From positions 15,150,491-15,214,490 of the forward strand of contig ML662449.1 of assembly GCA_007570785.1 (NCBI GenBank): DNA of 64,000 nt. The letters run 5' to 3'. The DNA comes from Antilocapra americana (Eukaryota; Chordata; Mammalia; Artiodactyla; Antilocapridae). The notes below the pieces were generated by a model. The model had not been told where the DNA came from, searched no databases, and saw nothing but the letters and a program-made list of their open reading frames with translations. The position numbers and the translations under genes were made by a program. This document shows, one piece after another, positions 24,652 to 35,735 of this stretch (positions are counted from its first letter, which is position 1; every line of letters starts with the position of its first letter).

Positions 24652-25169
24652 TGGAGATAGGCAACCTTCCAGAAGAAGACTTCAGAATAATGATAGTGAA
24701 TATGATTCAGGATCTTGGAAAAAGAGTGGTAGCAAAGACTGAGAAATGCAAGAACTGTTTAATCAAAGACCTACAAAAACTAAACAACAAATAAACATAA
24801 ATGAATAACACACAGAAGGAATCCATAGCAGAGTAACTGAGGTAGAAGCATGGCTAAATGACCTGGAGGACAGAATGGTGGAAACCACTACCTCAGAACA
24901 GAATATAGATAAAAGAATGAAAAGAAATGAAAACAGCCTAAGAGACCTCTGGGACAACATTAAATGCATGAACATTCACATTATAGGGGTCCCAGGAGAA
25001 GAGAAAAATAACCTGAGAAAATATTTGAAGATATAATAGCTGAAAACCTCCCTAACATGGGAAACGAAATAACCAACCATGTCCAGGAAGCACAGAGTCC
25101 CAGGCAGGATAAACCCAAGGAGGAACACAATGAGACACATAGTACTCAAACTGACAAAAATTAGAGAGA
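24652..25169 (+). mobile_element. L1 LINE ORF1 middle part
   Basis: Continues the L1 ORF1 of 24182: text like DFRIMIVNMIQDLGKRV, then the coiled-coil and the segment resembling NIHIIGVPGEEKNN..IIAENLPNMGNEI of the RRM region. Several stops. Interrupted at 25170 by a solo LTR. Confidence 0.82.
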
Positions 25170-26260
25170 TAAAATTGCTGGGAGTCATCAGGATGCACCC
25201 TTGCTTCGATGACAAGGTCACGAGACTAAGAAAGAAATTGCAAAGCTGACATATCGGGGCATCCCGGGCTAGGCCCCCCTTGGTATTTTTCTTGGGAGTT
25301 CTGTCCATGCTGGGAACATTGGCTCATCTCAGTAGGTCAGTCCCAGTTGGAAAGAATTCCTCCTGAGATAATCCCCCCAGACCTTATCGACCAGAGGATC
25401 TGGGAAGGTGGATTGCCTTCCCCAGGGGCTAAGGAGGAATGAAAGGGACATTTAAATAGATTACTACTCCTTACTGGGGAGTTTACCAAGAGTTCTCTGG
25501 GGGTCATGGCAAGGCCACCACCAGAAAGGCTCGTACTTGGGTCACCTTTCCACCTCCCTCTCCCCCGACCACTCCACGGAGGAGGCTCTCTTCCTTGAAG
25601 AAATCAGGCTGGAATGGGACTTAGGAATTCTCTTAACTGTGGCCAGCATAGTTGGAGATATTGATTGCTTTAGGATAGAGTAGACATAGGAATTCATTAT
25701 AGTAGTTAAGGTTAATAGGGTTTTATTGCTAAAGCAGTGCTGCTAGACTGTCTCTTAGTCCTCTTTCCTCTTTCTAAACTGTCTCTTTGTCCTCGTAAGA
25801 ACCTGAGTAGATTACTAGAATAAACAATTTCAAGCTTTAGCCCTTCCCTATAGCTCCTACATAGTTGTACCTGATAAGAGAAATGTAACCTTTCTACTTA
25901 GGTTGATGTACTTATCATGGTTGAATGAAGTATACTGAAGACATTCAAATGGTAAACATACTATTGTTAAATCTAATTACATAGAAATCTGACTTCTGCA
26001 AGGGGAATGTTTCATGATAGTTTGGGGAATGAACTCAATGATAAGGTTGCTATGGAAGGTAGAAAACAAAAAATTGTATAGAATGATAGGTGATGTAATG
26101 ATGTAATGGGGATGTCTTTAGGCTATAAAACTGTAAACCAACAACAATAAATGAGAGAGACTGCTCCATCACCACACATCGACTCGGCGCAGTTCTTCCA
26201 CCGATGCCACTCATCCCTCAAGACCCCCGGACCCGCCGGGGCTGGACCCCGGCATAAAAT
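25170..26260 (+). mobile_element. Solo endogenous-retrovirus LTR with 6-bp TSD
   Basis: LTR body 25176-26254 (1,079 bp), beginning TGCTGGG and ending CCCCGGCA, flanked by TAAAAT at 25170-25175 and 26255-26260. Near the 3' end lie a TATAAAA box (about 26122-26128), an AATAAA signal (about 26146) and a GC-rich end (GACCCCCGGACCCGCCGGGG). No internal proviral sequence is present, so this is a recombined solo LTR. The 6-bp duplication favours a class II (ERVK-like) element; the 3' end resembles bovine BTLTR1-type LTRs. It interrupts L1 ORF1. Confidence 0.9.
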
Positions 26261-26705
26261 ATTAAAAGCAACATAGGAAAAACAACAAATATAAGTTAAC
26301 TCCCACCAGGCTACCAGCTGATTTCTCAACAGAAACTCTACAAGCCAGAAGGGAATGAAATGATATATTTAAAGTGATGAAAGGGAAGAACCTACAACCA
26401 AGAATACTCTACCCAGCATGACTCTCCTTCAGATGTGATGGAGAAATCAAAAGTTTCCAGACAAGCAAAGGTTAAGAGAATTCAGCACCACCAAACCAGC
26501 TTTACAACAAATGCTAAGGGAATTTCTCTAGGCAGAAATCAAGAGAAGGAAAAGCCTGACTTACAGAAAATAAGCCCAAAACAATTAAGAAAATGGTAAC
26601 AGGATCATACATATGGTAATTGCCTTAAATGTAAATGGATTAAATGCACCAACCAAAAAACATAGAGTGGCTGAGAGGGAAACATGTGGATGTATGAACT
26701 GCCAC
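26261..26705 (+). mobile_element. L1 LINE ORF1 C-terminus and start of ORF2, truncated
   Basis: After the LTR the ORF1 C-terminal domain continues: text like ISQQKLYKPEGNE then NLQPRILYPA and FQTSKG. The inter-ORF spacer and an ORF2-like start (LNVNGLNAPTKKHRVAE, about 26620-26670) follow. The L1 stops there; no ORF2 body or 3' end follows, so it is 3'-truncated. Confidence 0.8.
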
Positions 26706-27140
26706 TTACCACATCATTATGCTTGACCCCCAAAATTGTATGTAATTATTTTATATTGTTAGATTAATCATGTTCTCATTATGACTTGCAATTGTAACTA
26801 TCTTTTATTTTTTGTCTGGCTATTAATTGTGAAAATTGATCAACATCTTTTACTATTGTGATTATGTAACTATTACTCACTTAATACCACTTAATCATTG
26901 TTCAACAGAAAAATTATAAATTCTGTATCACCAAAATACCATTTAATAGAAAAACCCTGTAATCACTTTTAAAATCCATATGCATAGCAGAATTATCTTG
27001 GAATTCTTAGAAAAATACAAATGCCTAGGTATTGTTTTTATTAGTATTATTTTTTTTTGCCAGTCTTCCAGGTATGTTTCTAATGAGCAACCATGTAGAG
27101 AAAAAAGTCTTTCCTGAATTTGTTACAATAAAAAAAAAAA
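26706..27140. other. AT-rich sequence, no gene recognised
   Basis: No repeat or frame named. Confidence 0.5.
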
Positions 27141-27424
27141 ACCCTGAATATTCATTGGAAGGACTGAGGCTGAAGCTGAAACTCTAATACTCTGGGCAGC
27201 CAATGTGAAGAAGTGACTCATTGAAAAAGACCCTGATGCTGGGAAAGATTGAGGGCAGGAGGAGTAGGGGTGATGGAGGATGAGATGATTGGATGGCATC
27301 ACCAGCTCAATGGACATGAGTTTGAGCAAGCTCTGGGTGTTGGTGATGGACAGGGAAGCCTGGCATGCTGCAGTCCATGGAGTCTCAAAGTATCAGACAC
27401 AACTGAGAGACTGAACTGGACTGT
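27141..27424 (+). mobile_element. BovB LINE 3' end, short
   Basis: CCTGAATATTCATTGGAAGG through ACTGAGAGACTGAACTGGAC; about 280 bp of the BovB 3' end, preceded by an A12 run. Confidence 0.88.
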
Positions 27425-27694
27425 ATGAGAATCTTTTACTGAACTTGTTTCACTTTTTCCATTTCATATTCACTGCTCCTATTTCATTTAGTTTATGTTC
27501 TCCAATTTCTGCATCACTTTTTTTAAATGTTCTTTCTCAAGCCTTTATCAAGTGTAGTAGAAAAGATTTTGTATACAACTATATAATAATTTGTATAATA
27601 TATATATTTTAGAGAACTTAGAATTTTTACGAAACTAAAAAAATTGTGGCATTTTGATTCCACTTGTTTGAATTAGCATGAATAGAACGCTGGA

Positions 27695-27835
27695 TTTCTA
27701 ATTTAAAAAAGTAGATATGCAACAAGCAACAAAAGTTTACTGTATAGCACAGGGAACTATAGTCAATTTGGAAAATAATTTCAAAGATAATATATGTGTA
27801 TATGTATAAATCAATCACACACACAAAAAAGAATT
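27695..27835 (+). mobile_element. Old L1 3' UTR fragment
   Basis: TTTACTGTATAGCACAGGGA and ACTATAGTCAATTTGG match the terminal 3' UTR of eutherian L1MA-type elements. Confidence 0.65.
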
Positions 27836-27989
27836 TCCCTTTTTGAAATTTAGTAATGTTTATCTTTTTGCCAGTTTTTCTAAATGTCCTATGGACGTAA
27901 ATAGCAATGTATGAGATACAAAGTTTTAAATATATTTGTGTAGAATATGATTAATATAATTTAATTAAATATAAAGCTATTATATTTAA

Positions 27990-28225
27990 TTATTAAAGAC
28001 ATCATTCAAGATTCGTCTATTCTTATTTTTTCTTCAGTTGATTAAATACTCTCAGAGAGATGTTAATATGTCTCACTATGATCGTATATTTTTTCTTCCT
28101 TATATTTCTTCTGATTTTTGCTTTATGTATCTTTGTTTTTTTGCTGTAAGGTGTCTAGTGGTCTGTCTTTGTGATTGTCCCTTTTATCATTAAGAATGTC
28201 CATGTTTGTTTCATTAAAAAAATTA
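27990..28225 (-). mobile_element. Possible old L1 ORF2 fragment
   Basis: T-rich text ending TTGTCCCTTTTATCATTAAG resembles the antisense of the L1 ORF2 endonuclease-to-RT linker. Heavily diverged. Confidence 0.45.
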
Positions 28226-28400
28226 ATAATAATAAGCTACAAGGATATAATGTACAACATGGAATATAGGCAATATTTTAGAAAACTATAAATGGAATAT
28301 AACCTTTAAAAATTGTGAATCACTGTGTTATACACCCGGAACTTACATAATATATTGCACATCAACTAAACCTCAATTAAAAAAAAGGAAAAATAAATAA
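28226..28400 (+). mobile_element. Old L1 3' end with poly-A
   Basis: ATAAATGGAATATAACCTTT, AAAATTGTGAATCACTGTGT and GCACATCAACTAAACCTCAA followed by an A-rich tail: standard old L1 3' UTR order. Confidence 0.75.
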
Positions 28401-28508
28401 AAACATTGATCGACAGCTGAAACTTATTCTTTTTCTCTTCCTGCTTCCTCTCGGATTATCCCTGACACCAGAGGACACTAGACAATTGTGGGCAGGATGG
28501 CAGCGTAC

Positions 28509-28676
28509 CTTTTGTTCCTGATGGTCATGAGGACCACCTCCTTTCTTTTATTGTGAATTGCAACGTGCAGGACGGAGGCCCACTGCTTGTTCAGAACCAC
28601 ATCGGCATCGTAGCTCAGGAGCAGGGAGACGGCTTTGGCATGGCTCTCCCTCGCCACAAAGTGAAGTGCTGTGTTC
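28509..28676 (-). pseudogene. Isolated TRPA1-like ankyrin-repeat exon
   Basis: On the minus strand, a 168-bp segment is open throughout and bounded by a plausible acceptor (TTTCTTCTGAAG just before 28676) and a donor (GTACGC just after 28509). Leaving one leading and two trailing bases for split codons, it encodes 55 residues containing NTALHFVARESHAKA, LLLSYDADVVLNKQ and HNKRKEVVLMTIRNK. From memory this matches the last ankyrin repeats of the TRPA1 cation channel at roughly three of four positions. Differences include Gly to Ser in the repeat turn and a two-base Gln to Trp change. No other TRPA1 exon was recognised in the window, although the human gene averages an exon every few kb, so a duplicated exon with flanking intron is favoured over the live gene. 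Alternative: one exon of a diverged TRPA1-like gene with large introns. A processed copy is unlikely because intron-like sequence flanks both ends. Confidence 0.7.
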
Positions 28677-28814
28677 CTTCAGAAGAAACAGAACATGAAC
28701 AATCCAGTGACAAAGGCTGCTCATCTTTTGGCTATTTTACAGCTTTGTTTCACTGTTGAATTGCTTAAGATATTAGTAACAAAACTATTTAATGACAAAG
28801 AGTTAAAATTTGGG

Positions 28815-29150
28815 GCTCCCCCAGTGGCTCAGCGGTGAAGAATCCACCTTCCAATGCAAGAAACCTGGGTTTGATGCCTGATAGGGGAAGATCCCACGTG
28901 CCGTGGAGCAACTAAGCTCCTGCATCGTAACTACTGAGCCTGTGCCCTAGAGCCTGGGAACCCCCACTACGTAAACCATGTACCCCAGAGCCTGTGCTCC
29001 ACAAGAGAAGCCACCACAATGAGAAGAAACATGTGCACCACAACTGCAGAGCAGCCCCTGCTTGCCACAGCTAGAGGAAAAAAATCCATGCTTTTTTCAA
29101 AGATCCAGCACAGTCAAAAATAAAATAAATTTTTTTAAAAATAAAAAATT
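28815..29150 (+). mobile_element. CHR-type SINE
   Basis: GGCTCCCCCAGTGGCTCAGC head, then GGGGAAGATCCCACGTGCCG, CAACTAAGCTCCTGCATCG, AGAGAAGCCACCACAATGAG and an A-rich tail. This is the tRNA-Glu-headed CHR family of cetartiodactyls, distinct from Bov-tA in its body. Confidence 0.88.
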
Positions 29151-29937
29151 TAAATAATTTCAAAACAAATCCAAAAATAAAGAAAATATTTTTAATTTTA
29201 CACTACAGTAAGATTGACAATTACAGTAGCAGAGTACAACAGTTGGCATACAAATAGTGGCATCAAGTGAACAGGCATAAAGAGTTACTGACTGGAGGAG
29301 GGAGAAGAGGTAGGAGATAGCAGAGCTGAAGGATTTCAGCAATGGGAGATGAGGGCAAGCTACATTTTACAGACACCTGATGTTAATGGCATAGGTTCTT
29401 GTTCCTTGTTAGATTCAAATCTATCTTACTTTCTTTAAAAAATGATCCAGCGATGTCTGGGTAGTAGCCTTTTTTTCTTACCATAGATGGCATGACAGTT
29501 CTAGACCACATTCTGAATGGCTACTGAAACCTTCATGTCTCAGTTTGGGTCCTGTGTCTCAAAAACTGAGTTTCCTCAAATAAAGAAAGTCCCCTTGCCA
29601 TTTCCTGAATCTTGACTCTCTTCTCATCTTCTCTTGTGGCTCTACTTTCTCAATATTTTCGCTTTTGTTTCCATTATCTACTGGTGTTTCTTAGCAGTAA
29701 CAGCTATATCACCACTTCTTTTACGCTTGCTTCCAGACATTCTGAGCTTGAAATAAAGATACTGCAATACTGTATCCTGTACAGTAGTGTACAGTAAAGT
29801 ACACAAAAGCACATAACCTGTAGAGGATATGCACAGGTCAGTGTACACCAGACATGTGAACTAACTTATGTGATTGGACATGCAAAAGTATGTTTGTATC
29901 TTTGAAAGTTAGGTTCAGATGTACGGGACTCTGTATA
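29151..29937. other. Unassigned sequence, possible DNA-transposon relic
   Basis: ACTGTATCCTGTACAGTAG-like text and a GTATCTTTGAAAGTTAGG end (29740-29930) recall mariner-family relics, but I cannot name a family. No gene recognised. Confidence 0.4.
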
Positions 29938-30481
29938 TTCAGTTCAGTTCAGTTGTTCAGTCGTGTCCAACTCTTTGTGACCCCATGAATCGCAGCACGC
30001 CAGGCCTCCCTGTCCATCACCCAGCTCCTGGAGCCCACCCAAACTCATGGCCATTGAGTCGGTGATGCCATCCAGCCATCTCATCTTCTGTCGTCCCCTT
30101 CTCCTGCTGCCTCCAATCCTTCCAGCATTAGGGTCTTTTCCAGGGAGTCAACCCTTCGCATGAGGTGGCCAAAGTATTGGAGTGTCAGTTTCAACACGAG
30201 TCCTTCCAATGAACACCCAGGACTGATCTCTTTTAGGATAGACTGGTTGGATCTCCTTGAAGTCCAAGGGACTCTCAAGAGTCTTCTCCAACATCACAGT
30301 TCAAACGCATCAATTCTTCAGCACTCAACTTTCTTCACAGTCTAACTCTCACATCCATACATGACCACTGGAAAAACAATGGCCTTGACTGGATGGACCT
30401 TTGTTGAAAAAGTAATGTCTCTGCTTTTTAATATGCTGTCTAGGTTGGTTATTACTTTCCTTCCAAAGAGTAAGCATCTTT

Positions 30482-30641
30482 TTTTAAAAAAAAATATATT
30501 TATTTATTTCTTTACATTATTGTGTTGATTTTGCCATAATTGACATGAATCTGCCATGGGTATACATGTGTTCCCCTTCCAGAACTCCGCTCCCACCTCG
30601 CTCCTGATTCCATCCCTCTGGGTCATCCCGGTGCACCATTT
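30482..30641 (-). mobile_element. Short L1 3' end nested in BovB
   Basis: T/A-rich start, then TGCCATAATTGACATGAATC, CCATGGGTATACATGTGTTC and CATCCCTCTGGGTCATCCCG: reverse complement of a ruminant L1 3' UTR subtype. BovB text (CATCTTTTAATTTCATGGC) is split by it. Confidence 0.8.
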
Positions 30642-33354
30642 TCATGGCAGCAATCACCATTTACAGTGATTTTGGAGACCAGAAAAATAAAGTCTGACAC
30701 TGTTTCCATTGTTTCCCCATATATTTGCCATGAGATGATGGGACCAGATGCCATGATCTTAGTTTTCTGAATGTCAAGCTTTAAGCCAACTTTTTCACTA
30801 TCTCCTTTCACTTTCATCAAGAGGCTCTTTAGTTCTTCTTCACTTTCTGCCATAAGAGTGGTGTCATCTGCATATCTGAGGTTATTGATATTTCTCCCTG
30901 CAATCTTGATTCCAATTTGTGCTTCTTCCAGCCCAGCATTTCTCATGATGTACTCTTCATACAAGTTAAATAATCAGGGTGACAATATACAGCCTTGCTG
31001 TACTCCTTTTCCTATTTGGAACCAGTATATTGTTCCATGTCCAGTTCTAACTGTTGCTTCCTGATCTGCATATAGGTTTCTCAAGAGACAGGCAGGCAGT
31101 CTGGTATTTCCATCTCTTTAAGAATTTTCCACAGTTTATTGTGATCCACACAGTCAAAGGCTTTGGCATAGTCAATAAAGCAGAAATAGATGTTTTTCTG
31201 GAACTCTCTTGCTTTTTTGATGATCCAGCAAATGTTGGCAATTTGATCTCTGGTTCCTCTGCCTTTTCTAAAACCAGCTTGAACGTGTGGAAGTTTACGG
31301 TTCACATATTGCTGAAGCCTGGCTTGGAGAATTTTGAGCATTAGTTTACTAGCATGCGAGATGAATGCAATTGTGTGGTCATTTGAGCATTCTTTGGCAT
31401 TGCCTTTCTTTGGGATTGGGATGAAAACTGACCTTTTGTAGTCCTGTGGCCACTGATGAGTTTTCCAAATTTGCTGGCATATTGAGTGCAGCCCTTTCAC
31501 AGCATTATCTTTTAGGATTTGAAATAGCTCAATTGGAATTGCAACACCTCCACTAGCTTTGTTGCTAGTGATACTTTCTAAGGCCCCCTTGACTTCACAT
31601 TCCAGGATGTCTGGCTCTAGGTGAGTAATCACACCATCATGATTATCTGGGTCATGAAAATCTTTTTTGTAAAGTTCTTCTGTGTATCCTTGGTACCTCT
31701 TCTTAATATCTTCTGCTTCTGTTAGGTCCGTACCATATCTGTCCTTTATTGAGCCCATCTTTGCATGAAATGTTCCCTTGGTATCTCTAATTTTCTTGAG
31801 GAGATCTCTAGTTTTTCCCATTCTGTTGTTTTCCTCTATTTTTTGCATTGATCACTGAGGAAGGTTTTCTTATCTCTCCTTGCTATCTTTGGAACTCTGC
31901 ATTCAAATGGGAATATGTTTCCTTTTCTCCTTTGCTTTTTGCTTCTTTTCTTTTCACAGCTATTTGTAAGGCATCCTCAGTTAGCCATTTTGCTTTTTTC
32001 CATTTCTTTTCCATGGGGATGGTCTTGATCCCTGTCTCCTGTACAATATCACAAACCTCCGTTCATAGTTCATCAGGCACTCTGTCTATCAGGTGTAGTC
32101 CCTTAAATCTACCTGTCACTTCCACTGTATAATCATAAGGGATTTCATTTAGGTCATACCTGCCTGGTCTAGTGGTTTTCCCTATTTTCTTCAATTTGAG
32201 TCTGAATTTGGCAATAAGGAGTTCACGATCTGAGCCACAGTCAGCTCCCAGTCTTGTTTTCGCTGACTGTATAGTGCTTCTCTATCTTTGGCTGCAAATA
32301 ATATAATCAGTTTGACTATTTGGTGATGTCCATGTATAGAGTCTTCTCTTGTGTTATTGGAAGAGGGTGTTTGCTATGACCAGTGCCTTCTCTTGGAAAA
32401 ACTCTATTAGTCTTTGTCCTGCTTCATTCTGTACTCCAAGGCCAAATTTGCCTGTTACTCCAGGTATTTCTTGACTTCCTACTTTTGCATTCCAGTCCCC
32501 TCTAATGAAAAGGACATCTTTTTTTGGTGCTAGTTCTAAAAGATCTTGTAGGTCTTTATAGAAACATTCAACTTCAGCTTATCAGCATTACTGGTTGGGA
32601 CATAGGCTGGATTACCGTGATACTGAATGGTTTGTGTTGGAAATGAACAGAGATCATTCTATCATTTTTGAGATTGCATCCAAGTACTGCATTTCAGACT
32701 CTTTTCTTGACTATGATGGCTACTCCATTTCTTCTAAGGGATTCCTGCCCATAGTAGTAGATCTAGTGGTCATCTGAGTTAAATTCACCCATTCCAATCC
32801 ATCTTAGTTTGCTGATTCCTAGAATGTCGACGTTCACTCTTGCCATCTCCTGTTTGACCAGTTCCAGTTTTCCTTGATTCATGAATCTAACATTCCAGGT
32901 TCCAGTGCAATATTGCTCTTTAGAGCATCGGACCTTGCTTCTATCACCAGTCACATCTACAACTGGGTGTTGTTTTTACTTTGGCTCCATCCCTTCTTTC
33001 TTTCTGGAGTTATTTTTCCACTGATCTTCAGTAGCATATCGGGCACCTACAGACCTGGGGAGTTCCTTTTTCAGTACCCTATTATTTTGCCTTTTCATAC
33101 TGTTTATGGTGTTCTCAAGGCAAGAATACTGAAGTGGTTTGCCATTCCCTTCTCCAGTGGACCACATTCTGTCAGACCTCTCCACCATGACCCATCTGTC
33201 TTGGGTGACCTCACATGGCATGGTTTAGTTTCATTGAGTTAGACAAGGCTGTGGTCCCTGTAATGAGATTGGCTAGTTTTCTGTTTTTATGGTTTCAATG
33301 TGTCTGCCCTCTGATGCTCTCTCGCAATGCCTACCATCTTACTTGGGTTTCTCT

Positions 33355-33530
33355 TACCTTGGATGTGGGATATCTCTTCACGGCTGCTCCAGCAAAGCTC
33401 AGCCACTGCTCCTTACCTTGGACGTGGAGTATCTCCTCATGGCTGCCCTTCATGACCTGGAACATGAAGTAGCTCCTCTTGGCCACCGCCCGTGATCTTG
33501 AACGTGGGGTAGTTCCTCTCGGCAGCACAT
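33355..33530 (-). repeat. Degenerate tandem repeat in BovB leader
   Basis: Four imperfect units of the form CTTGGACGTGGAGTATCTCC...GGCTGCC occur in the last 175 bp of the BovB (its 5' leader), of unequal length. Confidence 0.65.
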
Positions 33531-33589
33531 TCATTAATTAGGGAATACCCCACCCAGAAAAATAATTTTAGGTCAACTGTTCAGTCATC

Positions 33590-33745
33590 ATTAAAGGTAC
33601 TATATTCTATAAAATAGAAAAAAATATATATGTTTGAGCATCCCACTGTTGTGTTTTAGCCAGCGATAATTAAAGGCATTGTATCTATAAAATAAAATAT
33701 ATATATATATATATATGTTTGTGTTTCCCACTGCTGTGTTTCAGC
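33590..33745. repeat. Tandem duplication with AT expansion
   Basis: A unit starting ATTAAAGG and ending TGTGTTTTAGC/TGTGTTTCAGC occurs at 33590-33660 and 33669-33745. The second copy carries an expanded (AT)n at about 33698-33716. Confidence 0.8.
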
Positions 33746-34147
33746 TGAATTGTCTGCTACACCACGTTTTATCAAACTATAGTATAGTTAAGGTACAGGT
33801 TAAGGTAACACATTGTTAGGTTTCCCAAGAGAAGTGTAAATGAACTCTGAGCTATAAATTGGCTGATTAGTTTTTGTGCCACATCATTAGTTGTAGAAAG
33901 TCTTTAGGCTCAAATGTCTTAGTGAAAGAAAAACTCAAGCCTATCATTTGTAAAAGGAACAATAGCATTATTCAAGGACATGTAATAGCTGAGCCATGAA
34001 AGGATTTCTTTAGCTCTTCTTTAGTTCCCACTCTAAATGTACCAACTGTTCACTGCAGAAAATGTAGGAAGATGGAGAAACCACAAGGAAAAAAAAAAGT
34101 ATTTGAAGCTCACAACTCAGAGAAACTTCTATTATCATCGTAAAGTA
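33746..34147. other. No recognisable gene
   Basis: AT-rich sequence; nothing supported. Confidence 0.5.
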
Positions 34148-34350
34148 AACTTGCTTAGTCATGTCTGACTCTTTGTGACCCCATGGACTACAGCCTACCA
34201 GATTTCACCGTCCATGGGATTTTCTAGGCAAGAATACTGGAGTGGGTTGCCATTTCCTTCTCCAGGAGATCTTCCCGACCCAGGGATTGAACTCATGTCT
34301 CCCGCATTGTAGGCAGATGCTTCACAGTCTGAGCCACCAGGGAAGTCCCA
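34148..34350 (-). mobile_element. Bov-tA SINE
   Basis: Reverse-oriented: TTGCTTAGTCATGTCTGACTC at the left, body GGAGTGGGTTGCCATTTCC, tRNA head as GAGCCACCAGGGAAGTCCCA at the right. Confidence 0.93.
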
Positions 34351-34890
34351 GTATTTAAACACAGTTGGGACAATAATAGGCTACTTGTTCATGATTTAAC
34401 TTTTTTTCATTTAATAATAAATCAGGAGCAGATTTCTTATGTTAGTAAAATGTTTTATATAAAGCTATACTTATGGATGTGAAATTCATAATATACCAAA
34501 AACATGTATCTAATCAAAATAATTATTTATTTATCTTTTGTTTCAAGTTTTTAGACTATTATTAACAATCTCAGGAGGAATATACTTAAAGAAGACAATA
34601 TGGCATCAACCTCTATGATGAATTTCTAAGAACAAGTTAATGGAAAGAATAAAGAATATTTGTCATTAAATTATTTTTTCTAAAATGTTTTATCAATTTA
34701 TTATCTCCTAACAGAGAGATAAGATTACTTATTTCACTATAATTAGTGAAAGTGGCTATTATCAAAAGCTTAAACTCTTACCAATTTAAGAGACTAAAGA
34801 TTTTATCTTGTTTTTATTTAACTGACTATTAAGGGGAAAAATTTCAATATAGTCATTGGTTATTTGTAAAAAATTGTTTTACTTTTCTGT
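34351..34890. other. AT-rich sequence, no gene recognised
   Basis: Nothing supported. Confidence 0.5.
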
Positions 34891-35060
34891 TGTATCATCT
34901 CATCATTCATTTGTACATCCATTCATTCATTTAGTAAGTGCCCACTGTGCTGCAGTCAGTATCATTTCATCCTTTAGTGAAGAAGACAAATTTCTGATCT
35001 CAAGTTGTACACACACTCCTGAAGGGAGATAAACAATAAGCAAAATATCAAAAAATAAGT
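34891..35060 (+). repeat. Possible L2 LINE 3' fragment
   Basis: CATCCATTCATTCATTTAGT, GCCCACTGTGCTGCAGTCAG and GGGAGATAAACAATAAGCAA follow the order of the L2 3' end. Diverged. Confidence 0.6.
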
Positions 35061-35074
35061 TAATTTTGGATTAT

Positions 35075-35535
35075 TTGTTTTAGTTTCTTAGGGCTGCTGT
35101 AGCAAATTACCACAAATTGGGTTACTTGAGCAACAGAAATTTATTCTGTCACAGTTCAAAAGGCAAGAAGTTTGAAATAAGTGTGTCAGCAGGACCATGT
35201 TTTCTCTGTCTCTAGGAGAGAAAACTTCCTTGCCTCTTCTAGCTTCTTAAGCCCCCCCGGCATTTCCTTGACTTGTGGCCTCATCACTCCAAACTCTACC
35301 TTCATCTTTTCTGTGTGTATCCTCTCTATCTCTGGGTCCAAACATATCCCTCCTTTCTCTTATAAAGACAGTCATTGGATTTAGAAAGCACCTTAATCCG
35401 GTATGACTTCATTGTAACCTAACTACATCTATAAGGACTTTATTTCCAATAAAGGTTACATTTACAGGCATAGGGCTCAAGACTTGAACATGTCTTTGAA
35501 GGAGGACAATTTTCAATCCAGCACAATGTGACAAG
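35075..35535 (-). mobile_element. MaLR LTR, MLT1-like
   Basis: TTAGTTTCTTAGGGCTGCTG, AACAGAAATTTATTCTGTCAC, TATAAAGACAGTCATTGG and TACATTTACAGGCATAGGG keep the order of old ERVL-MaLR LTRs in reverse orientation. No internal retroviral sequence seen. Confidence 0.72.
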
Positions 35536-35597
35536 CACTAAGAGGAAAACAAAAATTTGAATTAAATTTCTATAATAGAGCATGATTAGGGACAGGT

Positions 35598-35725
35598 TTA
35601 TTTTTAGTGTTGTTGTTCAGTCATGAGTTTTGTCTGACTTTTTGTGACCCCATGGACTGTAGCATGCCCAGCTTCCCTATCTTCCACTGTCTCCCAGAGT
35701 TTGATCAAATTTATGTGCATTGAAA
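35598..35725 (-). mobile_element. BovB LINE 3' end, short older copy
   Basis: TGTTGTTCAGTCATGAGTTT to TGTGCATTGAAAG is the reverse complement of the last about 130 bp of BovB. It abuts another BovB inserted at its truncated end. Confidence 0.8.
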
Positions 35726-35735
35726 GGTGATGTTA

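Larger units (their letters stand above)
29938..33535 (-). mobile_element. BovB LINE, nearly full length, inactive
   Basis: The most complete BovB here, about 3.4 kb without the nested L1 piece. Minus-strand order: a 5' leader (33535-32960); an endonuclease N-terminus with GTWNVRFMNQGKLELVKQ (frame 32954-32763); an endonuclease core with DVLFIRGDWNAKVGSQE (about 32520-32470); a reverse transcriptase with FIDYAKAFDCVDHNKLW (about 31190-31140) and NLRYADDTTLMAESEEE (about 30890-30840); a C-terminal WCWRRLL-type region; and the 3' end at 29938. The longest open frame is only 255 codons (31848-31081) because of scattered stops and frameshifts. The split frame at 30623-31064 is further broken by a 160-bp L1 insertion. 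A live BovB would encode one protein of about 1,000 residues. Confidence 0.93.
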
